A stretch of 64,000 bases of DNA, from the NCBI GenBank assembly GCA_934047225.1, contig OW204001.1, positions 8,602,201 to 8,666,200 of the forward strand, given 5' to 3'. Source of the DNA: Ypsolopha sequella (Eukaryota; Arthropoda; Insecta; Lepidoptera; Ypsolophidae). The notes below the pieces were generated by a model that made no database searches, was not told the origin of the DNA, and saw only the letters and a program-made list of their open reading frames with translations. Shown here piece after piece: positions 34,281 through 47,692 of the stretch. The first letter of the stretch is position 1. The number at the start of each line of letters is the position of its first letter. A program made the position numbers and the translations under genes.

Positions 34281-35860
34281 ATAATACTCCTATGTTGTTA
34301 TATATGTATATATGTTGGAGAATTTCCGGTGCTTAGCCATGAAACGCAGCGCTGTGGTTGGTTAATTTGCTTAAGTTTCGCCTTGCGAAATTTCGCTGAT
34401 TCAGAAACTGTCCTTCTACTGATAAACGTATTCGTAGATTTACCAGAAGCACTCAATAACATTTTGCTACCACCAAAATAAGACATGAATACTATAAAGT
34501 TTTTTGAGGTTGCAACTAAAAATCATCTGTTACCATAGCAACTATCACCAATCTAACTATCAGCTCAAAATATATACTACCAGAAGGCCGACTCGACGAC
34601 GGAGTTAAAACAGACGCAGCCATGCATAAACGCGTACGTGTGATGATCTCCGCACAATTTTGTATTGGCAATCGACCGACTTCATCCGAGATCGTAGTAC
34701 GTACGCATCTATGTGTGCGTGCGCCCGTTTTCGCTAGTTATGCGGAGTAAACCTTCTGTAAGTGGTTATTTTGTGCTATCAGCGTGCGTGGTACTTTCGT
34801 TGTGACTCCTCACCTCACTTTGGTACTCGTACATACTATTTATGATTTTACAACAAGAAACTATAATAGTGAGGCAGCAGGAAAAAAGCGCACTTTACGG
34901 GAAATTTCATGACCACCTCTATGGCAACACCTAACGCGTCCCTTGCGTGCACGTACTTAAATAAAAGGTTTGATTTTGTGTTGTAAGGGAGAGCCTCGTT
35001 AAATATTTGCAGAGCGAGCCTCCATCTGCATAGCTTTGTGAGAATTTGGGTCGAGATGGATGTCCGTGGGCTTGATGGTATGTTGTTAGATGTTAGATGT
35101 CTGGGATTGATTTGGTAACATTGCATTTTATAGAAGAATTATGATTTTGATGCTTCTATCTGCTATTCAAGAGGACATTGATTTATGCAGTTAAATTATA
35201 CTGAAAGCTTGGTAATTGATCAGTATTACGAACCAATAACATATTTTGAGTATGTAGGGAACAGGATAAAAGTAATTTTCAAATTTCTCAAATAAGGTTA
35301 TCGAACCTTGACACCGGCTACTTATAAAAAAGAAAATCAATAAGTATTAGGTTTTTTCGAAAAACGAAAACCTTTTAGGGTAATGTCGGTCTGGCTGTCT
35401 ATAAATTAGGCATTATATGAGCAGATTTATCTTAAACTCCGGAAATAACGCGAATATATTCGACAATTTAAAAAAAAAACATTGTTTGCGGTATTAAATT
35501 AGTGCGTTTTTAAACTCAGATTTTCTTGTGATGCTGTGGGCGTATGTCCATACATATTTATATGTTACGGTCAGGTTATTAATTGAAAATTGTTAACAAT
35601 TGCCGGTTATTGTTAATATATGCCTCATGTAACGTTCTCTGTTATAATGATAATGATTACTGATTATATACAGATGGATAGATGGACAGACAAACAAACG
35701 GGCACCAAAACTTCATTATAAGGGTTGACAGAACCATAAAAAGATAGAAAGTTTTAGCTCTTAATGCCTCACTGAGAAGTTTATGATAGCAGAAAAATAA
35801 AACATATATCTTAAGAAACTTCTACAATACTAACCAAAAGTACCCGGAATAAAAGCGCTT
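34281..35860. other. no gene seen
   Basis: Includes a CpG-richer patch at 34.59-34.76 kb (cgtacgtac, gtgcgtgcgcccg) of unknown nature and a short palindrome ggttttttcgaaaaacgaaaacc at 35.35 kb. Confidence 0.4.
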
Positions 35861-35864
35861 ACAT

Positions 35865-36000
35865 GACTAAATTGATGGATGTGGAACAGGTGAAAGAGGT
35901 GTGTCTGGATCATAGCAGATGTAAATCTTTAGTCCCTACCTACCCTACTGGAAGACAGGCGTGAGGAGTATATGTATGTTTGTATGTGTATGTATGTTTC
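35865..36000 (+). repeat. LINE 3' tail with (TATG)n
   Basis: gtgtgtctggatcatagcagatg, tctttagtccctacctaccc and caggcgtgagg are followed by tatgtatg repeats. I recognise the block as a frequent 3' end of a lepidopteran LINE. Confidence 0.5.
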
Positions 36001-36564
36001 TATGTACTAACCGATAAAACTTCGTGAGGTGTCTGTAAATTTTATGAAATAGCAGATACATACAATAGATACCTTCAAAGTAACGACGAATAATACCCAC
36101 AACGCAGCTCCCATAGATAACTACTGAAAGTGGTTCAGCTTGTGAAAATACCAGCTGCGATGTTCCGTGTTAATGGCCATCCATGCCACATGCCACTTAG
36201 ACCAACCTTCCAATACGAACCTTAAGAAAGACGGATAAGGTACATTTTGTGTTGAAATGTTTTCGGAAACGCACGTCAGAATTGGAGGGTCAGAAACTTT
36301 GGCGCAAGTGGCAATGCGTTCGTCTTGTTATAGAGATTTGTTGGATAGAGCTTTACAATTAAATTTAATTCGTTTTGTATGGTGAATCGATTTAGCAGTA
36401 AGCAGAAGACAAATAAGCGGCATTTCTTGTTTTAGGAAATGGCTACGAAATATCGTAGCAGGGTCTCGAAGGTTTTAGGATTTAAATTGTAATATTTTTG
36501 GTATATTTTATAGTTTTTGTGCAATTAAATACAACTATGAGTTGTATTTGATTATATATCATTA

Positions 36565-36910
36565 CAGGTAGTAGAGCTGATGCCGGGCTCGACTGTGGAG
36601 GTGCCACCATCTTACTTGAAGACCCCCTCGATGTGATTCGGGGGAGAGTAAGAGGACAGCTCACAGGCAAAAAACTAAGAGGCCCACCATGCCTGGGACC
36701 GATGGATGGCGGTATTTCCACCCCTAATAGCCGAGCCTTATATAGAACAGACTGGTGACGGGCAGCGGCGTCCCTGGTGTGAGGGTTCCGGAGCCGCGCT
36801 TACCAACCCACCAGCATCCAATTCTTCCAGGATGACCGTCGCCGAGAGTGGCAAAGTCCTGGAAAGGCTTATGTCCAGCAGTGGACGAACTAGGCTGATG
36901 GATGGATGAT
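36565..36910 (+). repeat. composite repeat ending in an RTE 3' tail
   Basis: 36565-36770 is the gctgatgccgggctcgact block, inverted at 32.16 kb. 36825-36910 encodes, with damage, EWQSPGKAYVQQWTN and ends tgatggatggatgat, exactly like the RTE end at 33.47 kb. The two parts may be one RTE-related element or two abutting insertions. Confidence 0.65.
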
Positions 36911-37010
36911 ATATCATAATTAATGCCCCAGATGCTTTAGGCAATAAAATACCCTTGTTTTTATATTTATACAAATATTTTGTTTTAAGGTTGTCAATGT
37001 ACAAGAAAAA

Positions 37011-37194
37011 TTAAAGGAGAACGATTCGTATCTGCTACGAATCGCACAAGTGAAAATGTTGCCGGAAAAACCTAACTGACATTAAACTATGTTCGCAAAA
37101 TGCCATAAACATTTTTTTATATTTAGAATTAAAAAATAAAAAGAACCATCTGAAGTTGTGCGTTTCGTAGCAAACACGAATCATTCCACCTTAA
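37011..37194. mobile_element. TTAA-flanked foldback element, left unit
   Basis: TTAAAGGAGAACGATTCGTA to ATCATTCCACCTTAA. Diverged relative of the unit that follows; they share the TTAA at 37191-37194. Confidence 0.65.
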
Positions 37195-37516
37195 GGGGGA
37201 ACGAGTCGTATCTTCTACGAAATGCACAACTTAAGATGGTTCTTCTTATTTTTGAATTACAGATATTAAAGAAATGTGATTTATGGCATTTCGCGAACAT
37301 ATTTTAATGTTAGTTAGGATATTCCAGCAAAATGTTATTATTTTAAGCAACGTTTAAAGTATGTGTGCCCATATATAACAACATTTTGCCGGAAAAGCCT
37401 AACTGACAATAAACTATGTTATAAATATCACATTTCTTTAATATCTGTAATTCAAAAATAAGAAGAACTATCTTAAGTTGTACGTTTCGTAGAGGATACG
37501 ACTCGTTCCCCCTTAA
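37191..37516. mobile_element. TTAA-flanked foldback MITE, right unit
   Basis: TTAAGGGGGAACGAGTCGTA and its perfect invert at 37497-37516, with ~140-bp arms (gcacaacttaagatggttct, gatattaaagaaatgtga). The TTAA target suggests piggyBac-like mobilisation, though the GGGGGAACG tip is not a standard piggyBac end. Confidence 0.75.
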
Positions 37517-37527
37517 GGGAATACCGC

Positions 37528-37745
37528 TTGCGCAGGTACGGACAAGTGATGAGACGGGATGATGCTCGAATAACTAAAAGAGTGATGAATATAAAAGACG
37601 GAAAAAGATGCGGTGGATGACCGACAATGACCTGGTTACAGACAATCAAAAATTATATGAGATGTGCAAACACGAACAAAGAGCGGTGTGTCGCAAGATT
37701 ACTAGGAGGGCAGACCCCAAAATAAATTAGGATAATAGCCAGGAG
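37528..37745 (+). pseudogene. LINE reverse transcriptase C-terminus, broken
   Basis: One frame reads RRYGQVMRRDDARITKRVMN, then a TGA stop within KRCGG*PTMTW, then LQTIKN and MRCAN to a terminal stop. This Y/FGH-V-RR ... GRP-TW pattern is the C-terminus of many non-LTR reverse transcriptases. It starts right after the TTAA element and has no upstream RT core. Confidence 0.6.
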
Positions 37746-37784
37746 AAAGAAAAATAAGAGTTACATGTGTTTGTTTAGTACCTG

Positions 37785-38125
37785 CAATAATTGGGACGTA
37801 ATAATCGTCGTGAAACGCGGGTGTACCGAGTGTGGACTGTGACTTGCATTTCACAGTTCACCACTCGGAAAACCTCTGACACCCCTTTGGGGATTTATGT
37901 CCTGACAATATATTTATATACCACTCGGTTCACCACTCGGAAAACCTCTGACACCTCTTTGGGGATTTATGTCCTAACAATGTATATACATATATATACC
38001 ACTCGGTTCAATATATATATATATATATATTGTTGTTATTGTTATATATATATATATATTTATATATATTGTATAAAGGGGTGTCAGAGGTTTTCCGAGT
38101 GGTGAACCGAGTGTTATATATCCGA

Positions 38126-38160
<35 letters not shown>
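37785..38160 (+). repeat. SINE body with internal duplications and (TA)n
   Basis: aataattgggacgtaataatcgtcg begins the SINE body. Then cactcggaaaacctctgacacc-c-ttggggatttatgtcct occurs twice in direct orientation (~37850, ~37930) and once inverted (~38079), separated by long TA runs to 38157. Looks like local rearrangement of a SINE 3' end. Confidence 0.6.
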
Positions 38161-38161
<1 letters not shown>

Positions 38162-39195
38162 TTGCATTGCAATAAAAGTATATATTGTTATTAAAATTGT
38201 AATATTTTTATTTAATTAAAAGACTATTTAATTTTAATTCAAGAATATAAACTAACATAGAACAAATCCTTAGCAGTCTACATTCTATCATAGACTAAAT
38301 ATTACTACGTAGTAATACCAAGTCTATGGTTCTATAGACTCTATCGGCTCGCTAGACCGATCTCACATTTCCTAAGCAGATTCTATCCGAGATAAAGGTC
38401 CAGACAACAATTTACGTATAGGTACATGCTATACTTGATCAAATGCACCATTTGTTCAATAATGCACCTTAATTCTTTTAACATAAAGGACTATACAGAG
38501 GGTAAGTTTAGTGCACTCGCTAATTATTTACAACCTTTGAACCCTTCACTAAGGCTGAGGTTATTAGTTTGTTACTAGATACACTGCAACAAGGCAATTT
38601 TGGCGCGTGGATGAAATTCTTTATGCCTCTCTTTAAATTGTATTAAAAATCACAGTATGACAACATGATGAATAAACACACTTGCACTTGTTTCACAGTT
38701 TTTAATCTTATTTAAAATCAAATCAAATCAAATCAAAAGGTATTTATTGCCACAAGATGTAAGATGTACATAGAAATACAAAAAAATACATGTTAACTTA
38801 GAATACTTAACTAAATAATAGTATTCCTATGCACTTATGTGGCAAAAGGAACAGTCTCAGACATGTTGCGTGTTGTGTAACAACAACACAACGCTGGTTT
38901 TCAGACTGCCCCTTTTACTATGCTAAACTTAAAAATATATATATTTACTTTTTAATTAAATTAAAGTGGAGATCATCTAACAATTTCTATAACGTGTGGA
39001 TTCATCGATATATGGGCGCTCTACACAATTAATTTACAATTATCAATCAGAAAGACAGCTTGTAATGTTTGTAACCCAAAAAAAATTTTTTTTGTATTTT
39101 AGGTTTGTATAGTGTTAGATAAATCTTAAACAAAATATCATATTTATATACTTATAATATATACATGTTTTCATAAAAATATCTATATGCTTCAT
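38161..39195. other. no gene seen; (TCAAA)n LINE tail at 38.70-38.79 kb
   Basis: aatcaaatcaaatcaaatcaaa followed by aggtatttattgccacaaga at 38716 is a typical minus-strand LINE 3' end. The remainder is AT-rich. Confidence 0.45.
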
Positions 39196-39204
39196 AAAAA
39201 AAAA

Positions 39205-39290
39205 AGAGAAAGAAAAAAAAATAACCCGACCGGTTTCGGATTTACACCATCATCAACGGTTTAGTTAGACTGCTTGGATTTTATTCCGTG
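39205..39290 (-). repeat. Penelope-like end with hammerhead-like core
   Basis: On the minus strand TTGATGATGG-tgtaaat-CCGAAACCGGTCGGG: a TGATGA box, a short stem and GAAACCGGT. It matches the cores at 53.36 and 63.83 kb, with the first C of CTGANGA replaced by T. Confidence 0.4.
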
Positions 39291-39301
39291 CAATAAAATC
39301 T

Positions 39302-39478
39302 TATATACAAGGTGTAACAGAAAGGTGTAACTATATTTGAAGAGCTTATTCAGTCAATGGTTTAGAACAACTTTTACTATGGAGCAAATCCTGTATATCG
39401 AAAAATAAATTACTCGCTTCATAGGAAAATGAAATGCCGCTCGGCCGACTTGTATGGAAGGGCAGATTTTTTTTGAGA
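39302..39478 (+). repeat. half copy of the 26.33-kb mariner-type MITE
   Basis: tatacaaggtgtaacagaaaggtgtaac and gaagagcttattcagtcaatgg run to ttgtatggaagggcagat, where the element is cut by the next repeat. Confidence 0.7.
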
Positions 39479-39483
39479 CTGCA

Positions 39484-39640
39484 TTATAAACTAGAAAAGA
39501 TCAATTAGAAACAAACTCGTCGTGAAAGAAAGAGGTCACAGGTTCGAATCCTGGCTCGAGGAATTTTTCAAAATAATTTTCTTTTGAAATTTGTTTCCAA
39601 TTGATTTTTTCTAGTTTGTACTCTAAAAATATTAAGAATA
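39484..39640 (+). repeat. dispersed repeat with B-box (ggttcgaatcctggctcg)
   Basis: ctagaaaagatcaattagaaac, then gaggtcacaggttcgaatcctgg and tttgtttccaattgattttttc. Its outer parts are inverted with respect to each other. Confidence 0.55.
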
Positions 39641-39799
39641 TCCATAACAAAGGATTTCGCTTTAAAACATACAATCATATAAACGTATTTAGTAATATTT
39701 AGAATTACACAATATAACTTTAAAATATATAATAATATGAATTCAAATACTTGTGAAAGACAATAATTAATACAAAAATAATCCTAAAGAAATAATTAT

Positions 39800-40262
39800 A
39801 AAAAGAAAATTGCCTCTAAATCACTGCCCTGCAGGAGAGTGCCCAAAATACTTGCCACATTACCTCTCTGTATGGCAAGACTTATACGCTGGCCTAGATA
39901 AGAGCCAGCTCGCCGGTCGCCGCTAGTGTTCACAAGCTTTACAGAGAGGTCCGTGACAAGCTGACGCGCCTTTGGACCCCATGTCCCCATTGTCTCGACC
40001 CCAAAAGGCGCCAACATGTAGCTTAAACCTAGTGCCACATATCTACGCCTCTTGGAAAGCTCAGCAGCGGCCGCCGCCGATCCACGCAAGTTGCATCCCA
40101 CACGAGCGGCCTCCCATGCTTCCACGGTATTAACGAACCAGTCCGGGAGGTTTGAAAGTAGCCGGAGCTCCTACGGAGACGAGGGCCGTTCGGCTGACGT
40201 CATTGAGGGCTGCGTGGCGAGACAGGCGGCCAGCACTACGCCGACATGAAAGTCCATGGAGT
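39800..40262 (-). pseudogene. LINE reverse transcriptase C-terminus, frameshifted
   Basis: Minus strand: [17 protein letters not shown] and [13 protein letters not shown] in one frame (40262 to 40145), a stop and frame change, then VEAWEAARVGCNLRGSAAAA, APFGVETMGTWGP and YLGQRISLAIQRGNVASIL to the stop at 39796. Same family as 3.03 and 26.9 kb but longer. The RT catalytic motif is not included. Confidence 0.7.
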
Positions 40263-40926
40263 CCGGCCCGACAAACACTACAAGGGCAGTGATATATATA
40301 TACAATATATATATACAATAAATAAAAGAAAATTTAAAACTTGAAATATAAATAAAAAGCTAATTGAGGCATATTATATATTTATTAACATATTTAGTGA
40401 TAAATAGATGAATTCCGTAAAATTTCTTTACAACGAAACTTATCTCCAAAAATTGCTTTACTCCTGGACAAGTAGAATTAATTTTGCTACCTGCCGTGAT
40501 AAAGCGTTATCATTAGGGGTTTATTGCTATCCCCATATCGACGTATCAGTACAATAAGGACTTTTAAAAGCATGTCTAAGCACATTAATGTTCGCGGGAC
40601 ACAATAGTGACTGATGAAAATCAGTCTAATTCGCAATGTCTTCGGAACAATAATGGAGGTCTATTGTTTGTAGAACATGAGGTTGTTCCTTGCGCAACTG
40701 CTACCTAGAATGATTGTACACGTGTTTTTAGATCATGAGGAAAGTGCCCGAAAAACCAGAATTAGTTCTTACTTGTTTGAAGAATCTAGCAATACTACAT
40801 ATAAAAAAATAAGTACTTTTGCCAAGAATATAATGCACACTCTTATCGTAACCACAGATGGCTGTGACCGCATCAGAATCTTCAGAATTCATTCCTATAT
40901 TGAGAAAAATAAAACCTCTCTCTGTC
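40263..40926. other. no gene seen
   Basis: AT-rich sequence. The 123-codon frame starting at 40.68 kb runs into the TTAA-ended element and has no domain. Confidence 0.4.
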
Positions 40927-41353
40927 TTAAGGTGATATACCGTACTAGCAAAGGTCCCCGTTACTCCAGGCAGAAAGACTCGCAGTTCGAAAGGGACGGA
41001 ATCGGGGAAAATTGTCAAAAAGTCGGTTTTAAATTAATGCAAAATTAACTAAAACAGCTACAAAAAATTCCATAACCAGTAATTTAGGTGTAGTTAAAAC
41101 CCATCTACATAAATATTTTTCAAGCCTGTATGCTATCCTAATTTGTCAGAATATCAAAAAAAGTGTAAATTTAGACCTGATTTCAATAATTATTTCTATC
41201 GAATGAAATTCCTCCTATCACGTTTCTGATAGACCAAAATCTAGTAAAAGGTCCCAAAATTGTTATACTAATTTATTTTACTTGGAACTTATTCATTAAA
41301 AGAGCAGATAAATAACTTCAAAAAGTGTCAATTTTCACGGTATATCCCCTTAA
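40927..41353 (+). mobile_element. TTAA-ended MITE, divergent copy 5
   Basis: TTAAGGTGATATACC and GGTATATCCCCTTAA form the longest terminal inverted repeat of the family. The interior keeps gttactcca, gggacggaatcggggaaaa, aaaagtcggtttt and tttctatcgaatg. Confidence 0.7.
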
Positions 41354-41410
41354 AGAAAGTATGTTATGTATGTATTTATTTATATTAGTATTTATCTATA
41401 GAAGTTATAT

Positions 41411-41690
41411 TCAAATTCAAATAGTTTATTTTGCAAAGCAGGTATAAATATATACACTTTTTACACGTCAAATTTAATCTAATAATAAAAATATATGTAA
41501 TAAAACAATAAATATACATGAACTAAATTAATCGTTTATTAAATTTATGTAGCAATATATATACGATTTAAATAATAGGTAAAATATATATTATACAAGG
41601 TAAAATCGAATCAACCGCCCGAACCCATACCGGAGAGCCGGCCAGGGACCAGGAACAAGGTTCAAGGTTCATATCTAATGCTAGAGATGT
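41411..41690 (-). repeat. LINE 3' end, (TTTGAA) tail family
   Basis: attcaaattcaaatagtttattttgcaaag to ggccagggaccaggaacaagg, near-identical in order to 27717-28085. Confidence 0.7.
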
Positions 41691-41723
41691 ATATATAGTC
41701 CAGTAGATTTAAATTTATATATT

Positions 41724-42501
41724 ACTAGCATTTGCCCGCGGCTTCCTACGCGTTTATTAAGTTTTTGTATAGTCGTATCGAATCTGTAAATATTTTTAAT
41801 GTGTCTTTGGAGGTCTTTGATAACTGATTTAATACCCTAGCTAGTAAAGTATGTTTCGATAGGCTGAAGGCCGAGCCGCGTCTTTGAACGACACTATTTC
41901 TTGTTCCCATGGGAACTGATTTATGAGACGAAAAGTAGCCTATGTCCTATTCCAGGTCTAGAACTACATTCGTGCAAAGTTTCAGCTCAATCGGTTAAGG
42001 CACTCTTATCCCAAAATCAGTAATTTCAAAGTCAAATAGAACTTTCAAATATCGTCTAAAACTTCCAAAAAAATACGCAATATAGTTCGAACCTTTATCT
42101 AGGTCTTACACGCATGTGTTACACGATCAAATAAACTTTGCTCGATGGAAATAATTCACGAACACAGCATATAATAAGACCTTTCAAATCATGCCATTTC
42201 CATAATTCCACTCTTTTATTAACGAAACATATCTGGTAATATTGCACTTTAAATTTTCTAGGTCGACCACGTAAGTGGGTTTTAATAAAACATATCACTT
42301 ATTTTTAAACAATTTAAAAACCGATAAAAACAACGAAAAAGTACAAAAGTGTGGTTATTTTCTTTACTACTTACACGTAAAGAAAAAGACAGAGAGTCAC
42401 TCTTCTGGGATAAGAGCGCCTTAAGTAGTAACGGCGTGAAGAAGTAACAAACATCCATCTACACATCCATCCAAACTTTTGCATTTATAATATTAGTGGG
42501 A
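41724..42501 (-). mobile_element. non-autonomous Helitron, Lep1-like ends
   Basis: On the minus strand it begins TCCCACTAATATTATAAATG (42501) and continues gtttggatggatgtgtaga. It ends ccgcgggcaaatgctag (about 41725) beside a T. TC start, CTAG-type end and the TACTAATATTATAAA motif agree with Lepidoptera Lep1 Helitrons as I know them. There is no Rep/helicase coding. About 780 bp. Confidence 0.7.
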
Positions 42502-42764
42502 TTATTTTATTTGTTTATTTGTCGTACACGTAGGTATGATTACTTATTTTTATTATTATAGTGTCCTCTCCCACTAAGGTTTGCTGGAAGAAATCGCTTT
42601 TCAGAAATAAGCTCGCCTTTGTACATGTATTTTGTTGTAAATAATTTTATGTAATGTATCTGTGTACAATAAAGAATAAAAGATGGCTTTAAAAAAAGTT
42701 TTCATGTTAAGGCGAATCCATACTCCAACTGCAATTTAGGCCTGACTTTGAAGGCCTACTCCTC
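42502..42764. other. no gene seen; AATAAA-rich stretch
   Basis: tgtacaataaagaataaaagatgg near 42.66 kb could be a LINE or mRNA-like 3' end. Nothing else is recognised. Confidence 0.35.
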
Positions 42765-43157
42765 CTACACGGGTGCTCCAAAAACTTTGATAAAGATATG
42801 TGATAGGCTTTATAAAGTTAATAATACATTCAAGTTTAATAACCTGTTTTTTTTTGATAAAACAATCGAAAGTCATTGAAAATTTCACATAAAATCTCTT
42901 ACTCCTTCCAAACTATAATTATTCGTTCACAAAATTATAGAAAATTTTTAAATCTGAAATACTATTTTCAACTTTTTTTTCCGTCCATCACTTCCTTGTG
43001 AAAAGTATTATTTTTTCCTATTTTGCGCTAGCCGGAGACGCAGCAGTTGCCGTAACAGCCACTATGCATTGCGCGCTGATATGAACATTATTTCAATGTC
43101 GTTTCCGTTGATATTTGTACCGATACAAATCGAGTTCCTTATTTAGGGTGGAAAGGA
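42765..43157 (+). mobile_element. dispersed MITE (ttgatatttgtaccgataca family)
   Basis: acacgggtgctccaaaaactttgata at the left and cgtttccgttgatatttgtaccgatac then ttatttagggtgg at the right. A shorter copy (~185 bp) interrupts a LINE at 51310-51495. Confidence 0.6.
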
Positions 43158-43165
43158 CATACACC

Positions 43166-43902
43166 CAGTGGCGCATTTTAAGATTTGGCGCCTTGGGCCT
43201 GTAAGGTTTTCTGCCCCATAAATAAACGAGAAAAAAGCAAAAATATTTCAATAATTAATAGTAGTTTATGCTACAAGGGCGAAAAAGAATAAATTTACGA
43301 GGACGATTTAAAACACGAGCGTAGCGAGTTTTTTAAACGTAGCCGATTAATTTATTGCTCTTACGCCCGTGTATCATACTACGTTTTTCAATGCATAGTG
43401 TGAGGACATAAAACAAATATAATCTTGTGACCTTTAAATTATGATTAGCTCAAAAGGACTGTATCCAGAGCCGTTAAACAGTGGAAAAAAAAGTATAACA
43501 TTTATGGTACACAGGAAAGGTTGCAGGTTAGCGAATTTCTCGTAAATAAATAAATAAAATAATAATAAAGCCCTAGGGCAAAATAATCGACTTTCTGTTC
43601 GGTTTTGATGCATAAAAAGTAGGCCTTTACGAGCAATTGCATTGAAAATTAAATTGAACCCAGCCATGTATTGATTTAGACTGAAAATAATGATAATGAA
43701 AAACTCAAAAGGCCATACAAAGATTAATACACCATTTTTTCACATAAAAGTATAAAGTCAAAAAGCAACATAAATTAAAAGATAGGTAACAATTGATTAT
43801 GAAAGGCGCCCAAAGCTAAGCGCGAGGTGCAGCCTGCGCCGCCCTTCGCAGCCTGCCGCCCCGGGCCAAGGCCCTTTTGGCCCTAGGGTAAATACGCCAC
43901 TG
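43166..43902. mobile_element. hAT-like element, 737 bp, 7/8 TSD
   Basis: CAGTGGCGCATTTTAAG and the complement of CAGTGGCGTATTTACCC form the ends. Flanks are CATACACC (43158-43165) and CATGCACC (43903-43910). Inside the ends gcgccttgggcc / ggcccttttggccc are subterminal. No transposase frame. Confidence 0.8.
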
Positions 43903-44174
43903 CATGCACCTTAAGATTTTTGAGCTTAAGCCCCGTACATATTATTTATGGATTAAAACCTGTACTTATAAAATTTATTAAACTCTTAAATGAACATATG
44001 ATTCAAACAACTTTTAGTTTTTTTAAATAAAAATTAATTTAGTGAAGCATAACGTCATTTTGCTATTATTTCCAACACTCTCACACTGCGGGTCTTTTGG
44101 CATGGAGTAACAATGATTGATTCAAGTGGACCTATCCCTCTTAAGAAGGATATATCGCGCTTGAATCAAGCGTC

Positions 44175-44557
44175 TTAAGAGGTTAGATGCGAATTTTATT
44201 TTTGTCACTGTCAGTCCAAGCAAAAAATCGCGCAGTGCGAGAGGGGCGGAAAAAACTAAAATAGCTAGCAAAATTTCAAATATGAAAACTCTAGATATTG
44301 TTGAAACACATCTAATAAAATATGTATGAGTTCTGTATATGGTTCCTATTCGTCAAAAGAGGAGAAAAAGTGTGTTTGAAGACCTCATTTCAACAATTAT
44401 TTCTATCGAGGGAAATTTATCCGAACATGTTTTTCAATTTCAAATCCCTAGATTATACAGTGAAGATGCATATACCAGAAACTGATTATAATTTTAGGTG
44501 TATTTCATGAAATACACAGAAAAGAAACACCCGTATTTTTTTCGCATATCGCCTTAA
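44175..44557 (+). mobile_element. TTAA-ended MITE, second subfamily
   Basis: TTAAGAGGTTAGATGCG to CGCATATCGCCTTAA; close to the 22.6-kb copy with a ~40-bp internal deletion. Just upstream (44075-44115) is a reversed scrap of the same family. Confidence 0.75.
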
Positions 44558-44572
44558 TATATCATCATGACA

Positions 44573-44893
44573 TGTATACCTAAGGGGTTAAAGAGGTGTT
44601 CCGATTATTAACTGAGCAGTTAAATGTTGCACACCCTCTTTTCACCAACAATGGGACCATTCTTATTGCATTTCATTCTACTTTGGTCACGAATAAATAC
44701 ATGCATTTGAGATCATCGAGACTTATAAAGTTACACCAAAGAGGCCGGAAAGGAATAGTCTACTTAGCTCACAGTAATTTTTTTTTTACTGTACGCGTAA
44801 TTAGAGCAAGAAAACTCCATGTACCAACGGAATTATAAACCGACCCTCTTGATTCAAACCTAACCACTGAGCTAGCACTGCTTATAAAAGCTT
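44573..44893 (-). mobile_element. SINE copy, minus strand
   Basis: Minus strand head agcagtgctagctcagtggtt and ggtttgaatcaagag (altered B-box), body with gtgaccaaagtag, and a tail at tgtcatgatg. Diverged relative of 28562-28910. Confidence 0.6.
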
Positions 44894-45092
44894 TGGTAAA
44901 ATTCTATACCTCTATATATATAACAAAGTATACATAGTCACACTATAAGTCGGTTTCACTAGGCTGTGATTTGATTGATCAAAAGGTTATTAGTTTTCAG
45001 CACACGTAGATTTATGCAGGCACTAAAAGCACGGCTATGAATATGATTTGAGATGCAGAGTTTTAAGGGTGATTCGCGAGTGCACTATCAGC

Positions 45093-47348
<2,256 letters not shown>

Positions 47349-47455
47349 AAATCAAATGCACACTAAAGTTACAAGCGTGTAGATGTCCTGGAGTATAAAT
47401 TCAATTACATACTTTTAAGCGGTTGTAACTTTAACTTGTGTGTGTATTTGATTTG
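47349..47455. repeat. foldback element (atcaaatgcacactaaagtt)
   Basis: atcaaatgcacactaaagttacaa pairs with ttgtaactttaacttgtgtgtgtatttgat around a ~45-bp loop. Confidence 0.55.
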
Positions 47456-47476
47456 TGTGAGTAAATGTTTTAGTTT

Positions 47477-47578
47477 CACAGACAAGAATTGCGCTCTCTT
47501 CACATAAACTATGTAAGGTTAAATCGCCTATCACCCCCTAACAAAATTTTTATGTGAAGACAGCAATTCTTGTCTGTG
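47477..47578. mobile_element. foldback MITE (cacagacaagaattgc)
   Basis: CACAGACAAGAATTGC plus ctcttcacataaa and their inverts, loop ~35 bp. A sharp, compact hairpin. Confidence 0.7.
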
Positions 47579-47627
47579 GTGCATTGAGATTGCTTGATTC
47601 GTCACTTCAGATATCGAGTCGTTTGGG

Positions 47628-47692
47628 TAGTGGTAAAGCTCTAGGTTCAGAAAACCAGGTGTCTGGGTTCGAATCCACCTCATTTTTCTTCT
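47628..47692 (+). repeat. SINE tRNA-like head
   Basis: gtagtggtaaagctctagg (A-box-like) and a perfect B-box gggttcgaatccacc 40 bp on, followed by T-rich DNA. There is no full cloverleaf. Confidence 0.5.

Noticed and set aside
37850..38100. CRISPR-like spaced repeats.
   Set aside because: Only two direct units plus one inverted, with TA microsatellite between; eukaryotic SINE rearrangement.
40677..41048. 123-codon + strand frame.
   Set aside because: Its second half lies inside a TTAA-ended MITE and matches the repeat, and the first half has no domain.
47628..47692. Possible tRNA gene.
   Set aside because: B-box is perfect but spacing and stems do not fit a tRNA; a SINE head is the better reading.
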